Below are positions 47,659 to 58,611 of a stretch of DNA of 64,000 nt, piece by piece. This DNA is from Strix aluco (lineage: Eukaryota; Chordata; Aves; Strigiformes; Strigidae), in contig NC_133971.1 of assembly GCF_031877795.1 (NCBI RefSeq), positions 94,246,654 to 94,310,653 on the forward strand, read 5' to 3'. Under the pieces are notes generated by a model. That model was not told the origin of the DNA, searched no databases, and saw only the letters and a list, made by a program, of their open reading frames with translations. Positions within the stretch are counted from its first letter, which is position 1. Each line of letters begins with the position of its first letter. A program made the translations under genes and the position numbers.

Positions 47659-50543
47659 GTTTGTGCTGTTGAGAGGGATTGTGATGAGGGAAGGGGAAAA
47701 ATTTCATGAGATCTAAACAAAATACTTCGTCCTGGTGCTCATGGTATTTGAATACATACTAAACATGCATGAGCATCTGCGTATGGGTGGCAGCTGCTGA
47801 ACCTGCTGTGCAATAATCCTTGATTGCCCTTTGGTAAAGAATTGCGTTCAAGAACCAAACTCTCCTGAATTAATTTCTTGGGCTTTCTAATTTCAAACGT
47901 GGACCAGAGACCAGCTTTAAACTGGCCCAGTTTGTATTTGTCTGAAGACAGCTCTAGACAATACCTGCTGGGAGTCTTCCTGCCAATAAATATTGTGCTT
48001 TTGTGTTAAAGTTGCGTGCATTAGCGGTAACTTTTACGTTTTGGCAGATGTAGTAGAAAACAGACTTTGCCTTCAGTCGCTTTTGCAGTCTACAGCGGCA
48101 AGAGCAGACATTGCTCTCAAGTTATAAAGATGGAATTATCAGTTACAAACAGAAAACCAACCTGCTCCCTCAAAATCTGAATCTTATCAGGGGATTTAGT
48201 GACCAAGCGAATAGACTAATTTTTACTAAATTTACTGGTTTTTATTAAATTGTTCTTAAAGGGGTTCTGTCCTTCCTATTGCTCAGTCCTAACAGATGCC
48301 TTGCTGCGAGGAAGTGGGAACTCAGCTAGCAGAGAAGACTGAGGCAGCCTGATTAAAATGTCTCTAGGGAGAGAAAATTGTGGGGTTTTTTAATCCAGCA
48401 AGGGCAGGGCCCAGTGCCTGAGAGCTGCAGTGAGACACCAAGCAAAGCCCAAATCTTTTAAGTGCAATTTTTCATCTGTTTGAAACAAACCAGTCAGGAA
48501 CCGTGGGGTTCTTGGTTCTTAAAGAACTTTGAAATCAAACCTGGATGCTTTTTCTTTTTTATTTACAATCACTTCGTGTGCGGAATTCAAAACTAGGAAC
48601 AACACAAATTCCACTTTCTGTTTCTCATGAGTCTACAGTTGCCATGTAATATATGGAAACGCAACCACTTTCCAGCACTTCTTTGCGTTTTAATATGGCA
48701 GATGTCACCAGTCGATTCTGTTCTGTGCTTGTAGCACGTTTTGCTTAGAAGCAACTAAAGCTTCTGGCTCGGCAGTCTCGTCTTCACCAATCAAGCCAAA
48801 ACAAACCTTGTGTGGAAACTTAACGCTACTGTGGAAGAAACACCCTTTGGGATTTATTTCTTAAACACTGGTTTATAATTTCCCTCCCTCCTTATTTCCT
48901 GCTTCTTGGCAAAAAGTGATTATTTCTGAGTTGTTAACGGTATTCATTTATTTTCCTGTCTTCTAGTTTGTTTGGTTTTTTTTTTTTTTTTCCCTGATGT
49001 TCTGATCAATAGGTAGAATTACCAAGATTTTCATAACTCATCTTCACGGTGACCACTTTTTTGGACTTCCTGGTCTGCTGTGTACACTTAGCCTCCAAAG
49101 TAGCCCTGACCCAAACAAACCACCCGTTGATATTTATGGACCATTCGGACTGCGAAACTTCATATGGAGGAGTATGGAGCTCTCCCACTCCCAACTTCTC
49201 TTTCCCTACGTTGTTCATGAGCTGGTACCTACACGGGACCAGTGCCCCGCAGAAGAATTTAAAGAGTTTTCTGACTTGGACAGAGATGAGGGAGCACAAG
49301 GGAGAATACTCCACCTGGATCCAGTAGAGAACTCTTACTTACTGGTTGAGGATGAGCAACTGGTTCTGAAAGCATTTCGCCTATTTCACCGCATTCCTTC
49401 CTTTGGCTTCGTGGTGGAAGAGAAGCCCCGGACCGGTAAACTCAATGTACAGAAACTGAAAGACCTTGGTAACTACTTTGACTTATTTTTCCTCTTTTGA
49501 AATGCCTAAATGCCCGTGTTCAAGCTGAGTAGTGACTCTGATTTTCAGCAAATATAACAAAATGGGGTTCGCAGGCAGTTGAAATCTTTTTATGACCACC
49601 TTTCTAGGGGTTCTAGCGAATTAGAGCTGCTGTCTCTCTCCGTAATCCATTTTAATTCAATTTTCCATTTGCTATTAAAGACATTTTAATACTTCATGCC
49701 AATGCAGCAGTCTGAATTGGTGCAGAACACGAGCAGACTGTTGCAGACTATTCTCGTACTGGGAAGAGCAAACAAATTCAGATGTTGAAGTTCAAGAAGC
49801 ACAACGTGGCTTTCAGGGAAATGTATGGCCAGTGTATTTGCATGACTTCATTGACTTTAATATGAAGAACAGTTTTTCTTCAAACACACTTCCTGCTAAC
49901 ATTACGAGCTCTTTATTTGTATGAAATATTTGAAATATCAATTACTCTTTATATCGAGGTGGTATTTTTTCAGTGAGACAGCTCAATATATAGTGTATCT
50001 CTTCTTAAGTGATTTTTTTTTTTTTTTAAACCTGACATTCATCATAATGCTTATGGGTTCTTTTGCCTTTATTTACCAGGAGTTCAACCAGGTCCTTTAT
50101 ATGGAAAACTGAAGAATGGAACTGCGGTTGTTCTAGAAAATGGAGTAACAATTTCTCCTTCTGATGTCTTAGAAGCTCCAATTCCTGGAAGAAAAATTTG
50201 CATTTTGGGGGACTGTTCAGGGGTGGTCGGAGATGCGGCCGTGAAGCTTTGCTGTGAGGCAGATGTACTGATACATGAAGCCACGCTGGACGACACCCAA
50301 GAGGAAAAAGCCAGAGAGCATGGTCATAGCACTCCAAAAATGGCAGCGGATTTTGCAAAATTGTGTAAAGTTAAAAAACTGGTTTTGACTCACTTCAGTC
50401 AGAGGTATAAACCAGCTGCTCAGAGAGGGGAGGGAGAGTCGGACATCACCGAACTGAAGAGACAGGCAGAGTCTGTGTTAGGTGGTCAAGAAGTAACACT
50501 GGCTGAGGATTTTATGACAATAGAAATTCCAATGAAAAAGTAA
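47481..50543 (+). CDS. ELAC1: Zinc phosphodiesterase ELAC1 (short-form RNase Z), 3 coding exons
   Basis: Three coding exons (47,502-47,658; 49,013-49,468; 50,080-50,543) join to 358 residues. The human protein, as I recall it, has 363. ELAC1 is a metallo-beta-lactamase-fold, zinc-dependent endonuclease of the short RNase Z class. It can cut tRNA 3' ends, and in vertebrates it is reported to remove the 2',3'-cyclic phosphate left on tRNAs cut during ribosome quality control, so that CCA can be re-added. The zinc motif THLHGDH gives His62, His64, Asp66 and His67; other likely metal or catalytic residues are Asp249 in GDCSG, the HEAT and GHST motifs (about 270-289) and His309 in THFSQRY. All lie in good family context. 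Both introns are GT-AG, phase 1. The start is the first ATG after the acceptor and matches human MSMDVTFLGTG. A second in-frame Met lies at codon 3. Confidence 0.97.
47659..49012 (+). other. ELAC1: ELAC1 intron between first and second coding exons
   Basis: Unremarkable intron ending in a T-rich stretch and GATCAATAG. No repeats were recognised. Confidence 0.85.
49013..49468 (+). CDS. ELAC1: ELAC1 central exon with zinc motif (residues 53-205)
   Basis: Encodes [32 protein letters not shown], the HELVP segment and [12 protein letters not shown]. The acceptor CAATAG has a poor polypyrimidine context just upstream, and the donor is GTAACT. Gly205 is split 1/2. Confidence 0.96.
50080..50543 (+). 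CDS. ELAC1: ELAC1 last coding exon (residues 205-358 and stop)
   Basis: Acceptor TTTATTTACCAG. Encodes [54 protein letters not shown] and ends EIPMKK, with TAA at 50,541-50,543. Confidence 0.97.
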
Positions 50544-51016
50544 AAATAGTAGCGTTAGCAAGCTCTGTATGAAGACCTAAATTAGGATGGTGTTGGATAG
50601 CCTGTAAAAATAATGGTAGGGATTCTGGTATCCAAATTACTTCTCTTCTCCGTTGCAAGCTGGAGAGAGTACCAGGTACAGTTAGTGTTGCTTTTGTAAA
50701 GCAACAAAAAAGGATAGTCAGACATCTGGAATTGGGAATAAATTCATAAGTGATGGTTTCAGACACCTACCCTCCTCAGAAACCGAACGTGTAGGCTGGC
50801 ACAAGCCTTCACAGCCCAGGGGTTTTTCTTGGACCGCAGATTCCTGGAGCAGAGCACTGGATCGTTTGGCTTCACAGCCCTTTGGAAAGTTTGTGTTCTG
50901 CACCAGAATTGAAAATATTTTGCCTGTTACAAGCTTTTGAATAACATCAATTTCAAACTTGTGTACAGTGTTTTGTAACTGTTACCCGATTTCTCTGCAA
51001 GAGGGCTATTAATAAA
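50544..51016 (+). terminator. ELAC1: ELAC1 3' UTR with polyadenylation signal
   Basis: AATAAA occurs at 50,737-50,742, 51,011-51,016 and 51,090-51,095. The signal at 51,011 is followed by a T/GT-rich stretch and is the best candidate for the main 3' end, giving a 3' UTR of about 0.5 kb. Confidence 0.55.
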
Positions 51017-52889
51017 GTATTTATAACTCTGCTACGCTCAAGTTGAGGAGCTCTTATAATTCTCCCTTCGCATCTGAAGTTTTCTCATAAATAAATACAG
51101 TTTAGGCTTCCTGTCAAAAGTGAATCACTCAACAATTTGATTCACTTAAAGCTCTTGACGCGTGAGCCCGAAGTTTGCCTACTTGTTCCCTGCATCAGTA
51201 AAGTTTTGGAAGTGTGCTCTAGAAGTCTTTAGGCAGATGACAAGTAGCCTGTTCCTCCAAGTGCATTTTTAAAGACATATTATAGTGATAAAAGCATATT
51301 TGTGTTTGTAGAACTACCTCTACGGGAGGAGTTTCACCGACGTATAGCTCAGTCTGTTTCTGCAGTGACTTTATTCTTTCAGTTAAGGGACATGTCGACC
51401 AACTTTATGTCCTTTTCTTCCCACCTCAAAACTAGAAGTTAGAGTTTCCCAAATTTTAGCTCAATTTTCTGGTCAAAAGTAAAATCAGCAGGTTTGAAAA
51501 ATCTACCCTAAATATGTTACCCCTAGCATGGATTCCTGAAAGCTGAAACACTTCGTAGCGCTCTAATAAACACAGAAAACTCCGGCAGGTTTAAGTACAA
51601 CTGCGAGAGTTCGTGCTTGTACTTTTGTTGATGGTAATACAGAGGGAAAATGAATCGGTTTTAATACACAATTTCCCTCCCTGCTCTAAACGTGGAATAA
51701 CAAAGCTCCAAAAGCACTCCCACTAAAGATCTTGTAAATGGTGCACCGCTCCGGGGTGGTTTGGGTGCAGTGGTAACCCTCACCCAGACCAAGCTGGTGA
51801 GATCAATTTAAATCCTGCAGATAATTTTTCTATACTCTTCACATCTTCTTCTCGAAGAGTGTACTTGGCTGTAATTAAGCAACAGTCTTCAAAGAAAAAG
51901 GAAAGCAGTGTGATTTCCTAGTGTTTGACTAAAGGGATGGACTTGAATCCAACGTCTTATCCCCACCCTTCAAACAGACTCACCTGCGGTCACGGTAACT
52001 CTGAAATTAATTACACCAACATTAATATTCTGTGTTTTAAACTATCATCTTGGAACTAGATGATCTTCAAGATCCCTTCCAACCCAGACCATTCTATGAT
52101 TCTATGAAATGTAGAGGAAGATTTCTTTAAAAAATAAATATTGGGAAGAGTTGCAAACTTGAAGAACGTGACTTCTGGAGCAGAAACTCACTGATCTCTA
52201 CAACTTCTCTCTTTAAAATGCCGTAAAGCGGGCAGAGGTTGTGGATCATGCAGTGGCACGTTCTTTTCCCCCCCCTAAATTGTTTTTTGTTTGTAAGATA
52301 AAAATTAATGGCAGGTGCAGGGATCTTGATATCACTCTCTGCTTTACGTAGTCAAAAGCTGAGCGGTCTCCAGCTATTCTGTGTTTCAGACAGTGAAAGA
52401 ATAACTTTCTTCGTTGTTCTGACCTGCTCTGCTACGTCTGCTTCCACAACCAAAAATTCCTATTTCTAACCCGTTCACAGTTGCGATACGAAGCTTAGGA
52501 AACTTCAGATTCACTGGATACCTACCACCTGCAAATGACAAAACCAAAGGATGGAAATAAAACCAAGGGATAATCCAGAAGCCTACGCAACCTGAAATGC
52601 GTGCACCCGCTGCTGCAGCTCATCTCCCCGCGCTGCTGGATCGTGCTGCTCCAGAACCGGGTTATCCATCCCAGCGGTAAATCCATTTTTGCGTTCGTGT
52701 GATTAGATAATTGCTGTGAACTCGGGTATATCTTCAGTTCCCATTCAAATGACAGAGCTGCTTGGGACCCCCCTCTTTTAGCAGTAGCGAGCTGATCCAT
52801 TGGGTCAGTCCCATCGCGTAACTACACCCTAAATAGAGTTTAGGATCTAAATCCTAAATAAGAACGGGTCTATTTTGGATAAAGAAGAC
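51017..52889. other. Intergenic DNA between ELAC1 and the CR1 copy
   Basis: AT-rich, single-copy-looking sequence apart from a 57-bp CR1 tail fragment at 52,051. Possible distal ELAC1 polyadenylation at 51,090. No gene was recognised. Confidence 0.6.
52051..52107 (+). mobile_element. CR1 LINE terminal fragment (older type)
   Basis: TGGAACTAGATGATCTTCAA followed by CCCTTCCAACCCAGA and two ATTCTATG tail units. The ATTCTATG tail differs from the ATTCTGTG tail of the younger copies. Confidence 0.85.
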
Positions 52890-54208
52890 CAAGGGGAAGA
52901 GTGTATCAAATCGAAGCAGCGGGCAAGGTCCTCTTCAAGTATTCGGTCTGGGGACAGCATGGGTTTATGAAAGGCAGGTCCTGCTTGACAAACCTGATCT
53001 CCTTCTACGACAGAGTGACCTGCTTATTGGATGAGAGAAAGGTTGTGGATGTTGTTTACCTCGACTTCAGTAAGGCCTTTGACACTGTTTCCCACAACAT
53101 TCTGCTGGCAAAACTGGCTGCTCGAGGCTTGGATGATTGAACGCTTTTCTGGGTAAAAAACTGGCTGATGGCCGGGCCCAAAGAGTTGTGGTGAATGGAG
53201 TTAAATCCAGTTGGCGGCCGGTCATGAGTGGTGTCCCCCAGGGCTCGGTTTTGGGGCCACTCCTGTTTAACATCTTTATTGATGATCTAGACGAGGGGAT
53301 CGAGTGCACCCTCAGTCAGTTTGCAGATGACACCAAGTTGGGTGGGAGTGTTGATCTGCTCGAGGGTAGGGAGGCTCTGCAGAGAGACCTGGCCAGGCTG
53401 GAGCGATGGGCTGAGGCCAACTGGAGGAGTTTCACTAAGGCCAAATGCCGGGTGCTGCACTTGGGCCACAACAACCCCCAGCAGCGCTACAGGCTTGGGG
53501 AGGAGTGGCTGGAGAGCTGCCAGTCAGAGAGGGACCTGGGGGTGTTGATTGACAGCCGGCTGAACATGAGCCAGCAGTGTGCCCAGGTGGCCAAGAAGGC
53601 CAATGGCATCCTGGCTTGTATCAGCACTAGTGTGGCCAGCAGGGACAGGGAAGGGATCTTACCCCTGTGCTCAGCACTGGTGAGACCGCCCCTTGATGAG
53701 TGGGTTCAGTTTTGGTCCCCTCACTCCAAAAAGGCCATTGAATGACTCGAGCGTGTCCAGAGAAGGGCAACGGAGCTGGTGCAGAGTCTGGAGCACAGGT
53801 GTGATGGGGAGCGGCTGAGGGAACTGGGGGGGTTTAGTGTGGAGAAGAGGAGGCTGAGGGGAGACCTCATGGCCCTCTCCAACTCCCTGAAAGGAGGGTG
53901 CAGAGAGGGGGGATGAGTCTCTTGAGCCAAGTAATAAGCGATAGAACAAGAGGGAATGGCCTCAAGCTGCGCCAGGGCAGGGTCAGACTGGCTCTTAGGA
54001 AGGATTTCTTTGCAGAAGGGGTTGTTGGGCGTTGGAATGGGCTGCCCAGGGCAGGGGGGGAGTCCCCATCCCTGGAGGTGTTCAAGAGGCGGGTTGACAT
54101 AGCACTGAGGGATCTGGTGTAGTTGGGATCTGTCAGTGCTAGGTTAACAGTTGGACTAGATGATCTTCAAGGTCCCTTCCAACCTGGATGATTCTGTGAT
54201 TCTGTGAC
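52890..54208 (+). mobile_element. CR1 LINE, longest copy, with reverse transcriptase motifs
   Basis: About 1.3 kb, 5'-truncated. The first frame reads GFMKGRSCLTNLISFYDRVT and VDVVYLDFSKAFDTVSHNIL; a frameshift near 53,137 leads to [29 protein letters not shown] and [19 protein letters not shown] and FADD are core reverse transcriptase motifs of the CR1/Jockey group. TGA follows AIE at 53,742. The body is like subfamily A, including its one-base deletion, but the end ([14 protein letters not shown] then TAG, and the 3' region with CTAGATGATCTTCAAGGTCC) is like subfamily C. It ends in ATTCTGTGATTCTGTG. Confidence 0.95.
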
Positions 54209-57069
54209 TTTGTTACACAGAGCTGGTGTCTTAGTGCATTTTTTAATGGCAATTTATTCTGTATGGACAGTCAAGGGAGGAAATGCTCATTTCATCTAAG
54301 CCAAGAAAAAAAAATCTGCAAGCTGCCTGGTCTATATTGAAGGCCAGATTAACTATAGGACTGTCATTTTTTAAAATGGTTTCTTTTTGGTTTGTTGGTG
54401 AATGAGGGTACATTTAGTGCTGGAGTTATGTGAAATGCCTCTATTTTCAATTGAATGGCTTTTAGTATTTGTAATCAAGTTGTCTCTTTCTTGCAGACCC
54501 ATGTGTCTTTGCGTACCATGGTCCGCTCCTCTCTCTGTCTAAGTCTGGTTATGAAATTACTTCATAAATCTGGCTGCTAGTGAGACTTGAATTAAATTAA
54601 TGGGAACATGTGTGCCAGTAAGGACAGAAAAATTTGGACCACAAATTGTCTATTTTCACAATGAGTTTATCTTTCCATTAACCATTTTTTAATTACTAGA
54701 GAACAAAATTCCTCTGCGTTAAAATATATTTGCCTGAGACACAGGTAAAGGACTGTGGTCTGGTCCCATAGGGACCAGGAGGGTGTTTTAACAAATGCTG
54801 GGTATGTAAATGAAGATTATTTTTTTTTTAAACTTTGAATAACGTATTTTAAACATTCTTCTGCTTTCCTGGAAGAGTTCCTCTAAGTTTGGTTCCTTTT
54901 TTAGCTGGTACCAGCAGAGGGACTTGATAAACTGCGAAAGAAGCTTTTTATGTTACGGGAAAGAGGAGGGAGGAAATAAGACATGAAGAGTTTTGTAACA
55001 GCGTAGATGTTCCTGAGTTTTACGTGTAGCTGATGAACATTGATCAAAAGGAGTGAGGGTAAATCTTCCTTCTGCTGAGATCCACATGAGCTTGCAAAAG
55101 AGGTTGAGAAATAAGTTACCCACGTGCTCTGAGCGTAGTGCAGTCCGTGCCGAGGATGGAGAGCCCAAGATCAAGTCTGGGCTCTAAAGCCAGCTCTAAA
55201 TCCACCTCGATGCTAGAGGGGGTTCAGCCTTTGCTGTCAGCCTCTCCCCATGGCCCCACAGTAGGAGTCTTCATCTGTCTCTGTAGAAAAACACGATCTT
55301 CATTTAGGAGCATTTTAAATGTTTTTTAAACAGACTTTTAAAATAATTTGCTCTTACTGAATTATGTTCCTTTATAAGGAAAAGGATATTAATTATTTAC
55401 CTCGGATAGTTTCATTCTAGAAATCTAATTTCTGGCGAGGTGGTAGGATGGATCCAGGTCTCACTGAAATCAGTGGTTTGGCACATAGTCACTAGAACAA
55501 CTTAATGCATTTTTTATTAATAATAAAAACATATTGATTGGGATCTTGAGGTAGAACGAGTTGCAGAAATTTGATCAAAGTAACGTTTCGGGGATGGGGG
55601 CGGGGACAGATGCTAAACCACAACATGTTAAATTGATCCTGCTAGTACCAGCATTTGATAGTTGAAGAAATGTTTGAGTTCAAAGGCGTTTAGGTGGTTG
55701 GAAAAAGTACCATTTTATTGGACAGGCTATCTCTGCAGCCTTTCAAAATCACCTTAATGACCTACAAAGGTCCTTCCCAGGACTAATTGTTGCTGGAGCT
55801 GTTTGGCTTTGGATAAATATGAGGCAGCAGCTCAGCATTTTCCCTGGTGAAGCACCTACCTGTGGCCCCCCCCAGTCCCTTTGCAGCTCCAGGTCAGCCC
55901 TTTCCTCAAGAGTCTCTCGGTGATTTCCTTGTTGAATTTGCAGCTTGTTCACACTTGCTTGTGAAATAAGGTGAAGGATTGCATCGAATTTCCCAACACC
56001 CTTTCATCTCGCCTCTTAAACCCGAAATTTTTGCTTATAAAAATAAAAAGATGGCAGTAATGGCAGTTTGCTGCATCCCAAGGGTCTAAGTGGAGCTCTG
56101 GTTCGTGGTATGCCTTGAAAAAAAAAAAACCTAGGGCTATTGCCAATGGAAGGAAATGTAATATATTATATTTAGACTTATTATTTGCCATTATACAACC
56201 AATGGGAAATCTGAAAATCATACTGCTTGGTGTTCAGCATTAACATTTTGCATCTTTCCTCCCCGTATTTGAGCAAATCCTTTCCCTGGATGAGGGGCTG
56301 CAGCTGGTTCTGCAAGCACAAGGCGGTAGAGACCGTGCTTAGAAACTGCAAATTATTGAATGATTTTTTTTTTTTTTTTTTTTTAATTATATACCTCGGA
56401 GAGGGAGGGGAAGCTGTGGTGCGTGACTTGCCAGCCCGGAGGCTGGTGTAGGCAGCCTGTGAGCACGTGGATTTGCTGCACCCGTGGTCCAGGAGTCCTG
56501 CATGGGACATGCTCCCTGTTGAACTGGAGCTCTCATCTCCCAGCCGTAACGCATCAAAAACTCTAAAAGTAGATAATTTGCAACCTACTCAGCAAATCCT
56601 GGTGCAGAGAGGCTTCGATTACATCTACCCAGGAAAAGATGACAAATATAGCAGCATTTTACATTGCTTTTCATCACTAAGATCTTCCTAAGGATGTGGA
56701 AGCGACTATAAATGACTTGATAGTGTGAGCAGGAAATTTTGGTATGGCAATATAACAATTTTTTTTTAAATTTCCATCATTCTTAGTTCTTATCAGAGTA
56801 GCTGTGATAGCACACCAACACCTTGCCAAACACCCTGCTTACTTAGCAAAAATACAGCGCGTTTTGCAGTGGATATGGTATTTCATGCACCGTTTCCCTT
56901 CTGTTTTGTATTCTAACCATGGCCCGACACCACAAAGGTAGAAAGATATAACCTTCTAGTTTAAAAAAAAATTAATCTTTTGCTTTTCAGCTGAATTCCC
57001 TTGCAGAGTTTGCTTTTGCTTGACGAGGTGATGAGGAATGGGAAAAGCAGTTTGCGGCCCGGTGCGTTT
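54209..57069. other. Intergenic DNA, no gene recognised
   Basis: AT-rich sequence with homopolymer runs, for example about 20 T near 56,365-56,384. No exon, RNA gene or repeat family was recognised. Confidence 0.6.
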
Positions 57070-57985
57070 GTTTAGGGTTGGATTTGTGGGGCTTTGCGCT
57101 TTTGGAGGTTGCATTTGGGGGGGTTGTGCATTTGTTGGGGTCACATTTGGGGGGCCTCCAACTTCTGGGGGTTGCATTTGGGGGTTTTACACTGATGGGG
57201 CTTGCATTTGTGGGGCTGTGAGTTTGTTGGGGTTGCCTTTGGGGGGCTTCCAACTTCTGGGGGTTGCTTTTGGGGGGTTTACACTGATGGGGGTTGCATT
57301 TGTGGGGCTGTGAGTTTGTTGGGGTTGCATTTGGGGGGCTTCCAACTTCTGGGGGTTGCATTTGGGGGTTTTACACTGATGGGGGTTGCATTTGTGAGGC
57401 TGTGCATTGGTTGGGGTTGCCTTTGGGGGGCTTTCAACTTCTGGGGGTTGCATTTGGTGGGTTTTACACTGATGGGGGTTGCATTTGTGGGGCTGTGAGT
57501 TTGTTGGGGTCACATTTGTAGGGCTTTCAACTTTTGGGGGTTGCATTTGAGGGGCTGTGCATTTGTTGGGGTTGCATTTGGGGGGCTTCCAACTTCTGGG
57601 GGATGCATTTGGTGGGTTTTACACTGATGGGTGTTGCATTGTGAGGCTGTTTGTTGGGGTCACATTTGTGGGGCTTTCAACTTCTGGGGGTTGCATTTGT
57701 GGGGCCGTGAGTTTGTTTGGGTCACATTTCTAGGGCTTCCAACTCGGGGGGATGCATTTGGGGGGTTTTACACTGATGGGGGTTACATTTGCAGGGCTGT
57801 GAGTTTGTTGGGGTTATATCTGGGGGGCTTCCAACATCTGGGGGTTGCATTTGTGGGGTTTTACGCCGATGTGGTTTGCGTTCGTGGGGCTGTGCATTTA
57901 TGGGGATTGCATTTTCGGGTTTTTGCACTTACAGGGGTCGCGTTTGCGGACCTGTGCCTTTCTTGGGGTTGCAGTTTTAGAGCTG
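57070..57985. repeat. G-rich trimeric minisatellite upstream of SMAD4
   Basis: A hierarchical tandem array. The monomer is about 31 bp and opens with GGGGTTGCATTTG. Three variants alternate, one continuing with GGGGGCTTCCAACTTCTG, one with GGGGTTTTACACTGATG and one with TGGGGCTGTGAGTTTGTT. The AACTTCTG landmark recurs at 57,161, 57,253, 57,345 and 57,437, a 92-bp period, and later with spacings of 93, 62, 88, 62 and 92 bp where a monomer has been lost or altered. Open frames across the array are by-products. Confidence 0.95.

Positions 57986-57989
<4 letters not shown>

Positions 57990-58017
<28 letters not shown>
57990..58017. repeat. Poly-T run
   Basis: Twenty-eight T residues between the minisatellite and the SMAD4 CpG island. 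It could be the tail of an A-tailed minus-strand insertion, but no body is visible. Confidence 0.95.
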
Positions 58018-58235
58018 GGAGGTCCCAGCAGCGCTGCTTACCCCGATCCTCCGCGCCGCCGCCGGACGCCAACCACATAAATAAACCCCCGAACGCGCCC
58101 GCCCGCCCCGCTCTCAGTCCGCCGGCGGCGCGGCAACCGCGAGCCAGCGGGCGCGCAGGCGCAGTGGCGGCGGCGCTCGGCCGTGGCGGCGGGGGGGGTG
58201 TGGGGGGTGTGTTCCCCGGATGTCGCGCATGCGCG

Positions 58236-58611
58236 GTGGCGGCTGGACGTGTCGGCGGCGGCCGCGGAGCGCGAGCGGCCGGAGCCGCGGCAACAACAAC
58301 AACAACAACAACAACAAAACAACAACAAGGCGACGGCGACCGGGGTGGCCGTCCCAGGGCGGCCGGGTCCTCCCTTCCCCCGCGCCGCGGGCCTGTGAGC
58401 ACCGCCCCGCCGGCCCGGCCGCAGCCCGGGGAGGGGAGGGCGGGGGGGCGGAGGCCTGGCCCGCTCCGTCGCACCGGGGCCGGCTGAGGCTGAGGGAAGG
58501 CTCCCCCCCCCCCTCCCCTTCCCCCAGCTCCCGCCACTGCCGCCGCCGCCCCTCACCACAGCCGCAGGCCGCGCCCGGAGAGCGGCCGCTCCGCCGCCGC
58601 CCGCGGCCCAG
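58236..58611 (+). other. SMAD4: Inferred SMAD4 non-coding exon 1 (5' end unknown)
   Basis: The donor CGGCCCAG|GTAACATC puts the exon end at 58,611. It is the best plus-strand donor in the island. The 5' end is set arbitrarily just after the NRF1 site. A (CAA)n run at 58,291-58,329 would fall in the leader. SMAD4, the common mediator of TGF-beta and BMP signalling, has a non-coding first exon in human. Confidence 0.5.
58291..58329. repeat. (CAA)n microsatellite in the SMAD4 island
   Basis: Twelve or thirteen CAA triplets with one AAAC interruption, in otherwise GC-rich DNA. Confidence 0.9.

Noticed and set aside
57038-57546. Long open frames on both strands of the G-rich minisatellite giving Gly/Phe-rich or Pro/Asn-rich proteins
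   Set aside because: They follow from a repeat unit poor in stop codons; the 92-bp period is not a multiple of three, so no stable protein repeat is kept, and there is no start or splice context.
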